In this document: one piece after another, positions 10,354 to 21,470 of the stretch
Layout: every line of letters begins with the position of its first letter
Numbering within the stretch: the first letter of the stretch is position 1
From: Salvelinus alpinus
Lineage: Eukaryota > Chordata > Actinopteri > Salmoniformes > Salmonidae
DNA: 64,000 nucleotides
Direction: 5' to 3'
Assembly (NCBI RefSeq): GCF_045679555.1
Contig: NC_092091.1
Span: 73,632,027 to 73,696,026, forward strand
Translations under genes and position numbers: made by a program
Notes under the pieces: model-generated
Told to the model about the DNA's origin: nothing
The model's database searches: none
The model's input: only the letters and a program-made list of their open reading frames with translations

Positions 10354-10965
10354 GCAGACAGCAACCTCCAGGAAGAGACACAACAGCAGATAGACACCAT
10401 GATGAGTGTGTGGATATGTAGCAGACAGCAACCTCCAGGAAGAGACACAACAGCAGATAGACACCATGATGAGTGTGTGGATATGTAGCAGACAGCAACC
10501 TCCAGGAAGAGACACATAGCAGATAGACACCATGATGAGTGTGTGGATATGTAGCAGACAGCAACCTCCAGGAAGAGACACAACAGCAGATAGACACCAT
10601 GATGAGTGTGTGGATATGTAGCAGACAGCAACCTCCAGGAAGAGACACAACAGCAGATAGACACCATGATGAGTGTGTGGATATGTAGCAGACAGCAACC
10701 TCCAGGAAGAGACACAACAGCAGATAGACACCATGATGAGTGTGTGGGTATGTAGCAGACAGCAACCTCCAGGAAGAGACACAACAGCAGATAGACACCA
10801 TGATGAGTGTGTGGGTATGTAGCAGACAGCAACCTCCAGGAAGAGACACAACAGCAGATAGACACCATGATGAGTGTGTGGGTATGTAGCAGACAGCAAC
10901 CCCCAGGAAGAGACACAACAGCAGATAGACACCATGATGAGCGTGTGGGTATTTAGCAGACAGGT
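10354..10965. repeat. 67-bp minisatellite, about 9 copies
   Basis: The unit starts GCAGACAGCAACCTCCAGGA and ends GTGTGTGGATATGTA. Successive starts are 10354, 10421 and 10488, a 67-bp period, and one unit carries a small deletion. Because 67 is not a multiple of three and the unit lacks minus-strand stops, three long overlapping open frames arise. I treat them as non-coding. Confidence 0.95.
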
Positions 10966-11458
10966 CCACTGGTGCATCGTGCTTGGTGTTGCTATTGGTA
11001 ACCTACACATTGTCCCTTATACAGTGAAGGTGTTGAGTCATTATACCCTTTCATTAGCATATTTTTGTATGTGTGTGTGTTTCCTCTTACAACTGTTCTG
11101 CCCTCTGTGTGTGTCCAGGTCACACTGTTTTAAGTATCAAATCACATTCAATCAGGAAGCTGGTCGACCTTGTTAAAGGACTTAAAGGACATTCATCCTT
11201 TTTTTATTAATCTGTGACTTTGTTAATCTTAATATTAAAGTGATAAGCATTGGTTAATAATTGGTCCCACTTTGTTTTACTAAACATAAGTCTATTGCAA
11301 TTTACATAACACGATTCTAATAAAAATATTGAAGAATCACTTTCCAGAGTACAAAATGTCTACATACTCTCCTCTAAATCTAAACACAACAATATTTTTT
11401 ATCTCTTCCTAATTCTCTTAATTTTCTATTTCTCCTCAATGTCTCTCTCTGACACTAA
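10966..11458. other. Spacer, nothing recognised
   Basis: No gene or clear repeat was seen other than a short TGTG run near 11070. Confidence 0.5.
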
Positions 11459-11633
11459 GGCTCTATCTCAATTAGTCTTTCCTAGATTCCTCTCCTCCTA
11501 TCTCCTCCTCAACCCTCTTAGAGAATGTCCAAGGTCCCTCCCCTAGGATTCTATTCTCCAATGTGTTTGGCGAAGGAGTCAAAGAGAGAGGATGTGAGGA
11601 GGAATTGAGTAAGGTCTAATTGAAAAAGAGCCC
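11459..11633. mobile_element. Short MITE with imperfect inverted ends
   Basis: The left end GGCTCTATCTCAATTAG and right end CTAATTGAAAAAGAGCC are imperfect inverted repeats. The interior also folds (CCTCTCCTCC against GGAGGAATTGAG). There is no coding capacity. Confidence 0.65.
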
Positions 11634-11744
11634 GTAGACAACTCTGTAATCCAACTTGTTCTCCTCTATGGTGAGTTCATCTCTCACCTTAACCACCAGG
11701 TGGAATCATCACTTAACCATTCAGCACTGTATCCAACCATCAAT

Positions 11745-11749
11745 ATGAA

Positions 11750-11786
<37 letters not shown>

Positions 11787-12028
11787 GAACCATTTGCACA
11801 TCATTACAACACTGTATATATACATGATACAACATTTGTAATGTCTTAATTATTTTGGAACTGTTGTGAGAGTAATGTTTACTGTTCATTTTTATAGTTT
11901 ATTTCACTTTTGTATATTATCTGCTTCACTTGCTTTGGCAATGTTAACTTATGTTTCCCATGCTAATAAAACCTTTGAGTTGAATTGAATTGAGAGAGAG
12001 AGTTGAGAGAATTGAGAGAGAGAGTGTT
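11745..12028 (+). repeat. GA-rich repeat and LINE 3' tail
   Basis: GA repeats (11750-11790) are followed by the same LINE 3' tail seen at 590-760 (CATTTGCACATCATTACAAC to CTAATAAAACC), then GA repeats up to the lectin stop codon. It occupies the same position relative to the lectin gene as in copy A. Confidence 0.75.
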
Positions 12029-12038
12029 ATTGTTATTG

Positions 12039-12695
12039 TTACACCACTTTCTCACAGATCCAGTTATGATTTGTGCCACATTTGTCATCATTCCATGTCT
12101 TTACAGGGTCATCTTGTCCATAGTATATCTCAGCACAGTCTTCCTGCCCACTATCATCAGGCTGTCCTGCCCTCCAGTACCTAAACAACACAGAGAACAA
12201 GACAGTCAGACACTCTGGTACAAACATCCTCCTCGATTATAGACATATTCCTATGTTTTCTAAGCTTTAAAGCAACACTCTGTAAAATGATCATAACATT
12301 TTCAAGAATGGGCAATATACAATGATATGTATTTTTTATATAATGACATTTTAATCTAAATGTATTACTTGTTTTCTATGATAAATCTATAATTCTTATG
12401 GAATGACATCCATGAGTTGAAACATACATTTATATGAACATGAATGGAAGCAATACATCTTTCTTTTTTTTCTCCATATCTCAAGGTAAAATGGTCAAAT
12501 CTCTCACCCTGTGGTCAGTGGGGTGCCGTCCACCCACTTCCAGGTCCCCTCAGTAACAGAGTCATTCAGACCAATCCAGGCTCTCATTTGGAGGTTGAAG
12601 AGAAATGTCTGTTGTTGAGAAAGATTTACAAAATGTCACATTTAATACATTTATAAAATACGGCACATATTAGTGTACTGATGAAAAGTATTCTC

Positions 12696-12727
<32 letters not shown>

Positions 12728-13731
12728 ACCTGTTCCTCTCTGCTGTTTATGATCACCAGGTCTGCTCCTCTCTCCAGACAGTCCTCTCTGCTCTCCTTCC
12801 AGGTTTTCGTCTCAATAGACAGGAAGTACCAACTGGATTCAAACTTCTGCCAGCCTTCAGGGCAGGTTTGTTCTACAAGATGAAAACATGAAATTCCTTC
12901 AATTTATCATACTGAACACTTAATGAAATAATACAGACACATTATAAGGTGTGTGGGATGAATTAACATTTATTACTCTAGATTTACTCACTGAGATTGG
13001 TAAACCTCCCGTTAAGAAAATCTCTCTCAGTCTGTAGCTGGACTCTCTCTTTAGTCAGGGTGTTGCAACTGGACTGTAGCTGGTCTCTCTCTTTTGTCAG
13101 TGAGTTGTAACTGGACTGTAGCTGGTCTCTCTCTTCAGTCAGGGCGTTGTAACTGGTCTGTAGCTGTTCTCTCTCTTCAGTCAGGGCGTTGTAACTGGTC
13201 TGTAGCTGGCCTCTCTCTGTTGAGTTGTGATGACCAATGACTACATCTGTAAAACGGAAAAGTTATTCTAACATGTAACTACCACACCGTTGATAATTAA
13301 GTAGACTACTTAAATCTCAGTGACAACACACTAAACTTACATTGTACTGACAGGCCTATGATCCCGGCCAGTAGGAGATCACACAGCAGCCCCAGACACA
13401 CTGCAGCAACTCCAGAGGGTCTCTTCCACCACTGAACATGTACTGAATCACAAATGATTAAAGTAAGATCTTTGGTAATGTGTTTTACTGTATCATACAG
13501 GATTGGGACAAATAAAGCTGTAGCACTACAGGGTAATATCACCTGTTCAATGTGTGTCTGTAATTGTGTGTGCGTGAATGCAATCTTACCTGAAGAAACA
13601 ACTCCATTTCTTGGACTGGGCTTGAAGGCTCCTACGTTGCCATATAATTGGCCATCAATGTCTGTGTTCTTCATCGCATCAGGCTCATCGTCTCTAAATC
13701 CATCTGTGATTTCATAGACTCCCTCTGACAT
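12039..13731 (-). CDS. C-type lectin-like type II membrane receptor, copy C (CD209/CLEC4-like)
   Basis: Six coding exons on the minus strand: 13731-13590, 13442-13341, 13246-12992, 12872-12730, 12608-12508 and 12180-12039. They sum to 885 nt, or 294 residues, in one frame with GT-AG introns. Exon 1 begins MSEGVYEITDGFRDDEPD. Exon 2 is the membrane span (VAAVCLGLLCDLLLAGIIGL, with an Asp inside). Exon 3 is a neck with five heptad-like blocks (LQTSYNALTEERE type), longer than in copy A. The lectin domain has WYFLSIETKTW, WIGLNDSVTEGTW, QPD and TWND, a galactose-type calcium site. CRD exons 2 and 3 are nearly identical to copy A while the first exons are unrelated in sequence, so the paralogues share ligand-binding parts but differ in signalling tails. 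A minisatellite begins about 250 bp upstream of the start codon. Confidence 0.9.
12690..12729 (-). repeat. (GA)n microsatellite starting at the splice donor of CTL copy C
   Basis: The intron after CRD exon 1 opens GTGAGAGAGAGAG on the gene strand. It sits where copy A has its GTGA array. Confidence 0.9.
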
Positions 13732-13984
13732 CTTAATTTAACACACTTGTGATCAAATACTGTAACTTCTACTTCTTTCTCTAATATACGTCTGTACCAG
13801 TGTCTCACTGCACTGTCCTGTGTCTGTTTGATTTATGGTAGTGGAACTCTGTCAGTCAACCACAGTGGATGAGAAACAGTGGTCAACACGTGACTTTCAC
13901 TAGCCTTAGTTTCTAATCTAAATATGTTTGTTTCCCACAGTGCTCATCAGTTTTAAACATACAATTAAACTGAAGTGATAATAT

Positions 13985-16606
13985 AATACATGATAAGCCT
14001 CCCACCAGCATTAGTTTGATAATATAATAAATGATATGACTCCCACCAGTCTTAGTTTGATAATATAATACATGATATGACTCCCACCAGTCTTAGTTTG
14101 ATAATATAATACATGATATGACTCCCACCAGCCTTAGTTTGATAATATAATACATGATATGACTCCCACCAGTCTTAGTTTGATAATATAATACATATGA
14201 CTCCCACCAGCCTTAGTTTGATAATATAATAAATGATATGACTCCCACCAGCCTTAGTTTGATAATATAATAAATGATATGACTCCCACCAGCCTTAGTT
14301 TGATAATATAATAAATGATATGACTCCCACCAGCCTTAGTTTGATAATATAATAAATGATATGACTCCCACCACCCTTAGTTTGATAATATAATACATGA
14401 TATGACTCCCACCAGTCTTAGTTTGATAATATAATAAATTATATGACTCCCACCAGTCTTAGTTTGACAATATAATACATATGACTCCCACCAGCCTTAG
14501 TTTGATAATATAATAAATGATATGACTCTCACCAGCCTTAGTTTGATAATATAATAAATGATATGACTCCCACCAGCCTTAGTTTGATAATATAATAAAT
14601 GATATGACTCCCACCAGCCTTAGTTTGATAATATAATAAATGATATGACTCCCACCAGCCTTAGTTTGATAATATAATACATGATATGACTCCCACCAGC
14701 CTTAGTTTGATAATATAATACATGATATGACTCCCACCAGCCTTAGTTTGATAATATAATAAATGATATGACTCCCACCAGCCTTAGTTTGATAATATAA
14801 TAAATGATATGACTCCCACCAGCCTTAGTTTGATAATATAATAAATGATATGACTCCCACCAGCCTTAGTTTGATAATATAATACATGATATGACTCCCA
14901 CCAGCCTTAGTTTGATAATATAATACATGATATGACTCCCACCAGCCTTAGTTTGATAATATACTACATTATGTGACTCCCACCAGTTTTAGTTTGATAA
15001 TATGGTACATGATATGACTCCAACCAGTCTTAGTTTGATAATGCAATACATGATATGACTCCCACCAGCCTTAGTTTGATAATATAATACATGATATGAC
15101 TCCCACCAGCCTTAGTTTGATAATATAATACATGATATGACTCCCACCAGCCTTAGTTTGATAATATACTACATTATGTGACTCCCACCAGTTTTAGTTT
15201 GATAATATGGTACATGATATGACTCCCACCAGCCTTAGTTTGATAATATAATAAATGATATGACTCCCACCAGCCTTAGTTTGATAATATAATACATGAT
15301 ATGACTCCCACCAGCCTTAGTTTGATAATATAATACATGATATGACTCCCACCAGTCTTAGTTTGATAATATAATACATGATATGACTCCCACCAGCCTT
15401 AGTTTGATAATATAATAAATGATATGACTCCCACCAGCCTTAGTTTGATAATATAATACATGATATGACTCCCACCAGCCTTAGTTTGATAATATAATAA
15501 ATGATGAGACTCCCACCAGCCTTAGTTTGATAATATACTACATTATGTGACTCCCACCAGTTTTAGTTTGATAATATGGTACATGATATGACTCCAACCA
15601 GTCTTAGTTTGATAATGCAATACATGATATGACTCCCACCAGCCTCAGTTTGATAATATAATAAATGATATGACTCCCACCAGCCTTAGTTTGATAATAT
15701 AATAAATGATATGACTCCCACCAGCCTTAGTTTGATAATATAATAAATTATATGACTCCCACCAGCCTTAGTTTGATAATATAATAAATGATATGACTCC
15801 CACCAGCCTTAGTTTGATAATATAATACATGATATGACTCCCACCAGTCTTAGTTTGATAATATAATAAATGATATGACTCCCACCAGTCTTAGTTTGAT
15901 AATATAATACATATGACCCCCACCAGCCTTAGTTTGATAATATAATAAATGATATGACTCCCACCAGCCTTAGTTTGATAATATAATAAATGATATGACT
16001 CCCACCAGCCTTAGTTTGATAATATAATACATGATATGACTCCCACCAGCCTTAGTTTGATAATATAATACATGATATGACTCCCACCAGCCTTAGTTTG
16101 ATAATATACTACATTATGTGACTCCCACCAGTTTTAGTTTGATAATATGGTACATGATATGACTCCAACCAGTCTTAGTTTGATAATGCAATACATGATA
16201 TGACTCCCACCAGTCTTAGTTTGATAATATAATACATGATATGACTCCCACCAGTCTGAGTTTGATATTATAAGACATGATATGACTCCCACCAGTCTGA
16301 GTTTGATAATATAATACATGATATGACTCCCACCAGTCTGAGTTTGATAATATAATACATGATATGACTCCCACCAGTCTTAGTTTGATATAATATATGT
16401 TTTGACTCCCATCAGTCTTAATGTGATAAAATAATACATGATATGACTCCCACCAGTCTTAATGTGATAATATAAGACATGATATGACTCCCACCAGTCT
16501 GAGTTTGATAATATAATACATGATGACTCCCGCCAGTCTTAATGTGATAATATAATACATGATATGACTCCCACCAGTCTTAGTGTGATAATATAATACA
16601 TGATAT
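13985..16606. repeat. 41-bp minisatellite, more than 60 copies (first block)
   Basis: The unit is about 41 bp, starting CTCCCACCAGCCTTAGTTTG and continuing ATAATATAATAAATGATATGA. Variants (TACATT ATGTG, GGTACATG, AATGCAATACATG) recur in the same order several times, showing higher-order duplication. It lies directly 5' of CTL copy C. The LTR element at 16607-19505 splits it from a four-unit tail (19506-19665). Confidence 0.97.
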
Positions 16607-17544
16607 TGTCACGATCGTCAAAGGGACTGAGAGAGGACCAAGGCGCAGCGCGTGGAAAGTACATCTTCCTTTTATTTAAAGAAGGGAAAAACAAAACAAC
16701 AAACTATACAAACTACAAAAACAACAAAACAGACGACCGTGCAGCTATACAAACATAAGTGCTGACACTAAACACTCTGACATAGACAATTCCCCACAAA
16801 CAGCTAAAGCCTATGGTTGCCTTAAATATGGCTCCCAATCAGAGACAACAATAACCAGCTGTCTCTAATTGAGACCCAATTCAGGCAACCATAGACTTTC
16901 CTAGAACCTACACTCAACCATAGACACAGCTAGACACATTCACTCAACACAAACCCATACACTACACCCAACACCCCCTTTACCATATAACCACCCAAAA
17001 CACAAACATTCCCCATGTCACACCCTGACCTAACTAAAATAATAAAGAAAACAAAGAATACTAAGGCCAGGGCGTGACATAACCCCTCCCTTAAGGTGCG
17101 AACTCCGGGCGCACCAGCACATAGTCTAGGGGAGGGTCTGGGTGGGCGTCCGTCCACGGTGGCGGCTCCGGCACTGGTCGTGGTCCCCACCCCACCATAG
17201 TCACTACCCGCTTACGTAGCCTCCTCCAAATGGCCACCCTCCACCTTAACCCCACTGGATTAAGGGGCAGCACCGGACTAAGGGGCAGCACCGGACTAAG
17301 GGGCAGCACCGGACTAAGGGGCAGCACCAGGGTAAGGGGCAGCACCAGGGTAAGGGGCAGCACCAGGGTAAGGGGCAGCACCAGGGTAAGGGGCAGCACC
17401 AGCTAAGGGGCAGTACCGGGATAAGGTAGCTCAGGACAGAGATATAGCTAAGGACAGAGAGGTAGGTCAGGATAGAGGGGCAACTCCGGACTGAAAGGCA
17501 GCTCCGGACAGAGAGACAGCTCTGGACTGAGGGGCAGTTCTGGA

Positions 17545-18636
17545 TTAATGGCCGCTCTGGGCTGAGGGGCAGCTCATGACTGGCTGACGGCTCTGGACGC
17601 TCATGGCTGGCTGACGGCTCTGGACGCTCATGGCTGGCTGACGGCTCTGGACGCTCATGGCTGGCTGACGGCTCTGGACGCTCATGGCTGGCTGACGGCT
17701 CTGGACGCTCATGGCTGGCTGACGGCTCTGGACGCTCATGGCTGGCTGACGGCTCTGGACGCTCATGGCTGGCTGACGGCTCTGGCAGATCCTGTCTGGT
17801 TGGCGGCTCTGGCAGATCCTGTCTGGCAGATCCTGTCTGGTTGGCGGCTCTAGCGGCTCCTGACTGACTAAGGGCTCTGACGGCTCGGGACAGACGGGCA
17901 GCTCTAATGGCTCGGGACAGACGGATGGCTCAGACGGCACTGGGCAGACGGATGGCTCAGACGGCGCTGGGGAGACGGATGGCTCAGATGGCGCTGGGGA
18001 GACGGATGGCTCAGATGGCGCTGGGGAGACGGATGGCTCAGATGGCGCTGGGGAGACGGATGGCTCAGATGGCGCTGGGGAGACGGATGGCTCAGATGGC
18101 GCTGGGGAGACGGATGGCTCAGATGGCGCTGGGGAGACGGATGGCTCAGATGGCGCTGGGGAGACGGATGGCTCAGATGGCACTGGGCAGACGGATGGCT
18201 CTGGCCGGAATAGGCGCACTGTAGGCCTGGTGCGTGGTGCCGGAACTGGAGGCACCGGGCTAAGGACACGCACCTTCAGGCTAGTGCGGGGAGAAGGAAC
18301 AGGGCATACTGGACCCTGGGGACGCACATTAGGCCTAGTGCGTGGTGCCGGAACTGGTGGTACCGGGCTGGGGACACGCATCTCAGGGCTAATGCGGGGA
18401 GCAGCAACAGGATGCACAGGACTCTGGAGACGCACAGGAGGCTTGGTGCGTGGTGCCGGAATTGGTGGTACCGGGCTGGAGACACGCACCATAGGACGAG
18501 TGCGTGGAGGAGGAACAGGGCTCTGGAGACACACTGGAAGCCTGGTGCGTGGTGTAGGCACTGGTGGAACTGGACTGGGGCGGGGAGGTAGCGCCGGAAA
18601 TACCGGACCGTGCAGGCTATTTGCTCCCTTGAACAC
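17545..18636 (-). CDS. Proline/serine-rich repetitive ORF of the non-autonomous LTR element
   Basis: A 363-residue open frame inside the LTR element. The N-terminal third has degenerate proline-rich blocks (VPPVPAPRT, VRVPSPVPP). The middle repeats SEPSVSPAP nine or ten times and the C-terminal part repeats SRQPAMSVQ about seven times. Both repeats are 9 residues (27-bp DNA repeats). No zinc knuckle, protease or polymerase motif is visible. Related reading frames in the LTR-internal region suggest it may derive from a gag-like region, but function is unknown and the frame may simply survive because the 27-bp repeats lack stops. Confidence 0.4.
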   Translation of the reverse strand: MFKGANSLHGPVFPALPPRPSPVPPVPTPRTRLPVCLQSPVPPPRTRPMVRVSSPVPPIPAPRTKPPVRLQSPVHPVAAPRISPEMRVPSPVPPVPAPRTRPNVRPQGPVCPVPSPRTSLKVRVLSPVPPVPAPRTRPTVRLFRPEPSVCPVPSEPSVSPAPSEPSVSPAPSEPSVSPAPSEPSVSPAPSEPSVSPAPSEPSVSPAPSEPSVSPAPSEPSVSPAPSEPSVCPVPSEPSVCPEPLELPVCPEPSEPLVSQEPLEPPTRQDLPDRICQSRQPDRICQSRQPAMSVQSRQPAMSVQSRQPAMSVQSRQPAMSVQSRQPAMSVQSRQPAMSVQSRQPAMSVQSRQPVMSCPSAQSGH

Positions 18637-18907
18637 TGAGCCTGCCCAACCTTACCTGGCTGAATGCTCCCCGTCGCCCGACCAGTGCGGGGAGGTGGAA
18701 TAACCCGCACCGGGCTATGTAGGCGAACCGGGGACACCATGCGTAAGGCTGGTGCCATGTATGCCGGCCCGAGGAGACGCACTGGAGACCAGACGCGTTG
18801 AGCCGGCTTCATGACACCTGGCTCAATGCCCAATCTAGCCCTACCAGTGCTGGGAGGTAGAATAACCCGCACCGGGCTATGAACACGTACAGGAGACACC
18901 GTGCGCT

Positions 18908-19369
18908 CTACTGCGTAACACGGTGTTCGCCCGTACTCCCGCTCTCCACGGTTAGCCTGGGAAGTGGGCGCAGGTCTCCTACCTGCCCTCGGCCCACTAC
19001 CTCTAAGCCCCCCCCAAGAAATTTTTTGGGCTGACTCACAGGCTTCCTACCGCGTTGTCGTGCTGCCTCCATTCGCCGGTATCCCTCCTCACACTGCGCC
19101 AGAGAATCCCAGGCTGGCTCCGGCACTCGCCCTGGGTCGATCGCCCACCTGTCGATCTCCTCCCACGTAGTGTAGTCCAGATTATGCTCCCATTTCCATT
19201 CCTCCTTGCGCTGCTCCTGTTGCCGCTTTTCGCGCTGCTTGATCCCGCATTGGTGGGGAATTCTGTCACGATCGTCAAAGGGACTGAGAGAGGCCCAAGG
19301 CGCAGCGCGTGGAAAGTACATCTTCCTTTTATTTAAAAAAGGGAGAAAAAAAAACAACAAACTATACAA
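18908..19369 (-). CDS. Short gag-like ORF of the LTR element
   Basis: A 153-residue frame starts in the 5' LTR and runs into the internal region. It contains the charged segment QREKRQQEQRKEEWKWEH, then WEEIDRWAIDPGRVPEPAW and CEEGYRRMEAARQRGRKP. The region after the LTR end (from about 19263) is the more credible coding part. I recognise no enzymatic domain and infer a gag-like protein from its position only. Confidence 0.4.
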   Translation of the reverse strand: MYSLLFFFLPFLNKRKMYFPRAAPWASLSPFDDRDRIPHQCGIKQREKRQQEQRKEEWKWEHNLDYTTWEEIDRWAIDPGRVPEPAWDSLAQCEEGYRRMEAARQRGRKPVSQPKKFLGGGLEVVGRGQVGDLRPLPRLTVESGSTGEHRVTQ

Positions 19370-19505
19370 ACTACAAAAACAACAAAACAGACGACCGTGC
19401 AGCTATACAAACAAAAGTGCTGACACTAAACACTCTGACATAGACAATTCCCCACAAACAGCTAAAGCCTATGGTTGCCTTAAATATGGCTCCCAATCAG
19501 AGACA

Positions 19506-19676
19506 GATATGACTCCCACCAGTCTTAGTTTGATAATATAATACATGATATGACTCCCACCAGTCTTAGTTTGATAATATAATACATGATATGACTCCCA
19601 CCAGTCTTAGTTTGATAATATAATACATGATATGACTCCCACCAGTCTTAGTTTGATAATATAACACATTATATAC
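19506..19676. repeat. 41-bp minisatellite, second block
   Basis: Four further units identical in type to 13985-16606, resuming at the GATAT target-site duplicate on the far side of the LTR element. Confidence 0.95.
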
Positions 19677-19861
19677 ATTTTTTATTTTTATTTAACTAGG
19701 CAAGTAGCTGAAGAACAAATTCATACTTTTAATGACTGCCTTGGAACAGTGGGTTAACTGCCTTGTTCAGTACGACAGATCTTTACCTCGTCAGGTCAGA
19801 GATTCGATCTTGCAACCTTTCGGTTACTAGTCCAACGCTCTAACCACTAGGCTACCTGCCG
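19677..19861 (-). repeat. HpaI-type tRNA-derived SINE
   Basis: Read on the minus strand, it starts GGCAGGTAGCCTAGTGGTTA (A box) and has a B box near GATCGAATC. The body runs through CTGTCGTACTGAACAAGGCAG and the tail is CTTGCCTAGTTAAATAAA. This is the well-known salmonid HpaI SINE, and it is inserted in the minisatellite tail (units resume at 19862-19925). Confidence 0.88.
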
Positions 19862-20225
19862 ATATCACTACCCCTGGCCTTCGTTTGATAATATAATACA
19901 TGATATGACTCCCACCATCCTTAGTTTGGGGGTCTGAATACTTTCCTAATGAACTGTATATGGTCATCAGTGGCCAGTCAAACTCTGGGTGGAAGTTTCC
20001 CCTAGGTATATATCTATGATCAGCAATCCCTACCCCGATCCTAACCTTAACCATTTGCAGAGGGAAAAGTCAGCAAAACTGACTGAAGATCAGTGTCTAG
20101 GGTCAACTTCCCCCTACACCACCAGTCACAGAGTGAGAGCCATAATGCGTTCTCCATTTGAAGGCTGGGGGCGCTGTAAACTCAGTCAGGATATATGTAG
20201 TGTATATGTCAATTAACAGGATAAC
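19862..20225. other. Decayed minisatellite units and unassigned sequence
   Basis: One or two degenerate 41-bp units (to about 19928) are followed by sequence with no gene. A fragment GGGGTCTGAATACTTTCC resembles the end of a common fish DNA element. Confidence 0.45.
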
Positions 20226-20340
20226 AATTTATTTTAGCAGATCTAAAATTGGGACCCTGTGAAGTCACACATACATCATATAGCATGATATAGAGTCATA
20301 TAATTTATTATATTATCAAACTATGGCTGATGGGAGTCAT
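20226..20340 (-). repeat. Inverted copy of the CTL 5' flank with one 41-bp unit
   Basis: This is the reverse complement of 4012-4125: one minisatellite unit (20293-20340) next to the GGGACCCTGTGAAGTCACAC sequence. A more diverged copy lies near 23250-23335. It indicates that the lectin upstream region was duplicated and inverted. Confidence 0.75.
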
Positions 20341-20989
20341 AAATTATGTTCTTATCGTTCAGTTTGGCTCCTAAGACAAGGCTCCAATCTCGTTCCTGGA
20401 ACTTCATATCACAAAAACACCAACTCATTCTGTGGCATAAATCAATTGTCAACTCCAGATACTCCCATCTCAAGTAAAACCCCTTCTTGACAAGCTCAAT
20501 GAGGGGAGTGAGCCTCTAGGTCCTACACTATCCCAGGATAGGTGCAACATCAGAGATGACATACAATGGTTCCAGTCACTACCCCACACATCTTGTCTCA
20601 AACCTTATCTCCCCCAAGGCCAAAGGAGGGAGTGACAGGCACACAGATATTGTGGAGACAAGTAATTGGTTCCATATTAATCATACCATCCCTTCAGATG
20701 TTTTGGAAGACACATTCACATATGAAGACAATGTTCCCTCCTGTTCTCTTCTCTTTCTGATATTCTGCATTGCACCAGGGACATGTGAAAGACAAGCCTG
20801 ATCTCTCCCCTCTCTGGGCCCCAGGTGACTGAGCCCCAACTGAGGGAGGAAGTGCAACTGCCAACACCAGAGTCCGAAGGGATACATTCTAATAACAAGC
20901 ATATCATACAAGCATATCATGCTGATAAGACATCTTAATTATCTATGTTACCTAACTAATTCTGATTCTTCTGCAACATATGCCACAAC
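20341..20989. other. Unassigned sequence
   Basis: Open frames here are short and carry no recognisable domain. It may be part of an old retroelement, but I cannot support that. Confidence 0.4.
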
Positions 20990-21470
20990 ATTTTAAAATA
21001 AAACCTGTTACTGAGAAATAGCTAGAACTCATCCAGTGACGTCACTACCAGTCACACAACCTGAGAGACTGTGACCATGACAACTGACCCCACGGTGTAG
21101 TGGTTGACTTGGGGTCGAGGGGAGCGTCAGAAAGACAGAACAGGGGAGCGTGAACTCTTTCTCAGCAGCATCACTTTTAGTTTCAAATGGCCCTGTGGTG
21201 AACCAAGGTAGAGCTGTGTACATCCTCATGCATGTGTACGTGTGCAGACATGAAGATCTGCATGACTTTGTGCACGTATTATCTTGGTGCTTCAGTGTGG
21301 GAACATGGTGTGTAGTCATGTCTGCTTGTAAAGTCAGATCTCTGACAAGGTATAAGTAGATTTTATCAGCCTGAAAAACACATGTCCTGAAGCTGAACAA
21401 TACAAAACTACCTCTATCGTGCTCCAGTCTGGTAAATTCAACCATCAGATCATTATAATCTGATAAGATG
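20990..21470 (+). pseudogene. Duplicated ART 5' block and decayed exon 1 (copy 2)
   Basis: It is collinear with 8560-9220 and, inverted, with the 5' side of the ART gene at 54310-56349. It has a TATA-like GGTATAAGTAGAT near 21350, then the leader CCTGAAGCTGAACAATAC. The exon 1 equivalent reads GTGCTCCAGTCTG/GTAAATT where the live gene has ATGTTCCTGTCTG/GTAAGTT, so the start codon is lost (ATG to GTG). The following intron start (CATCAGATCATTATAATC) also matches. No later ART exon was found before 22.2 kb. Confidence 0.75.

Larger units (their letters stand above)
16607..19505 (-). mobile_element. LTR retroelement with truncated 5' LTR inside the minisatellite
   Basis: It is read on the minus strand. 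The 3' LTR is 17079-16607 (473 bp, TGTCACGCC...CGTGACA), preceded by a polypurine tract (AAGGGAGGGG, about 17094-17083). The 5' LTR is 19505-19264 (242 bp) and matches the 3' half of the other LTR with only a handful of differences, so the insertion is recent. A 5-bp direct repeat GATAT (16602-16606 and 19506-19510) flanks the whole element. The interior has no reverse transcriptase or integrase and encodes only the two frames annotated separately, so it is non-autonomous. Confidence 0.85.

Noticed and set aside
13985-16606. Possible CRISPR-like array
   Set aside because: Units are contiguous without variable spacers, and the context is a fish genome. It is a minisatellite.
17904-18269. Alternative frames over the LTR element (SHPSPQRHL and RRMAQMALG repeats)
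   Set aside because: Shadows of the 27-bp repeat in the 363-residue frame.
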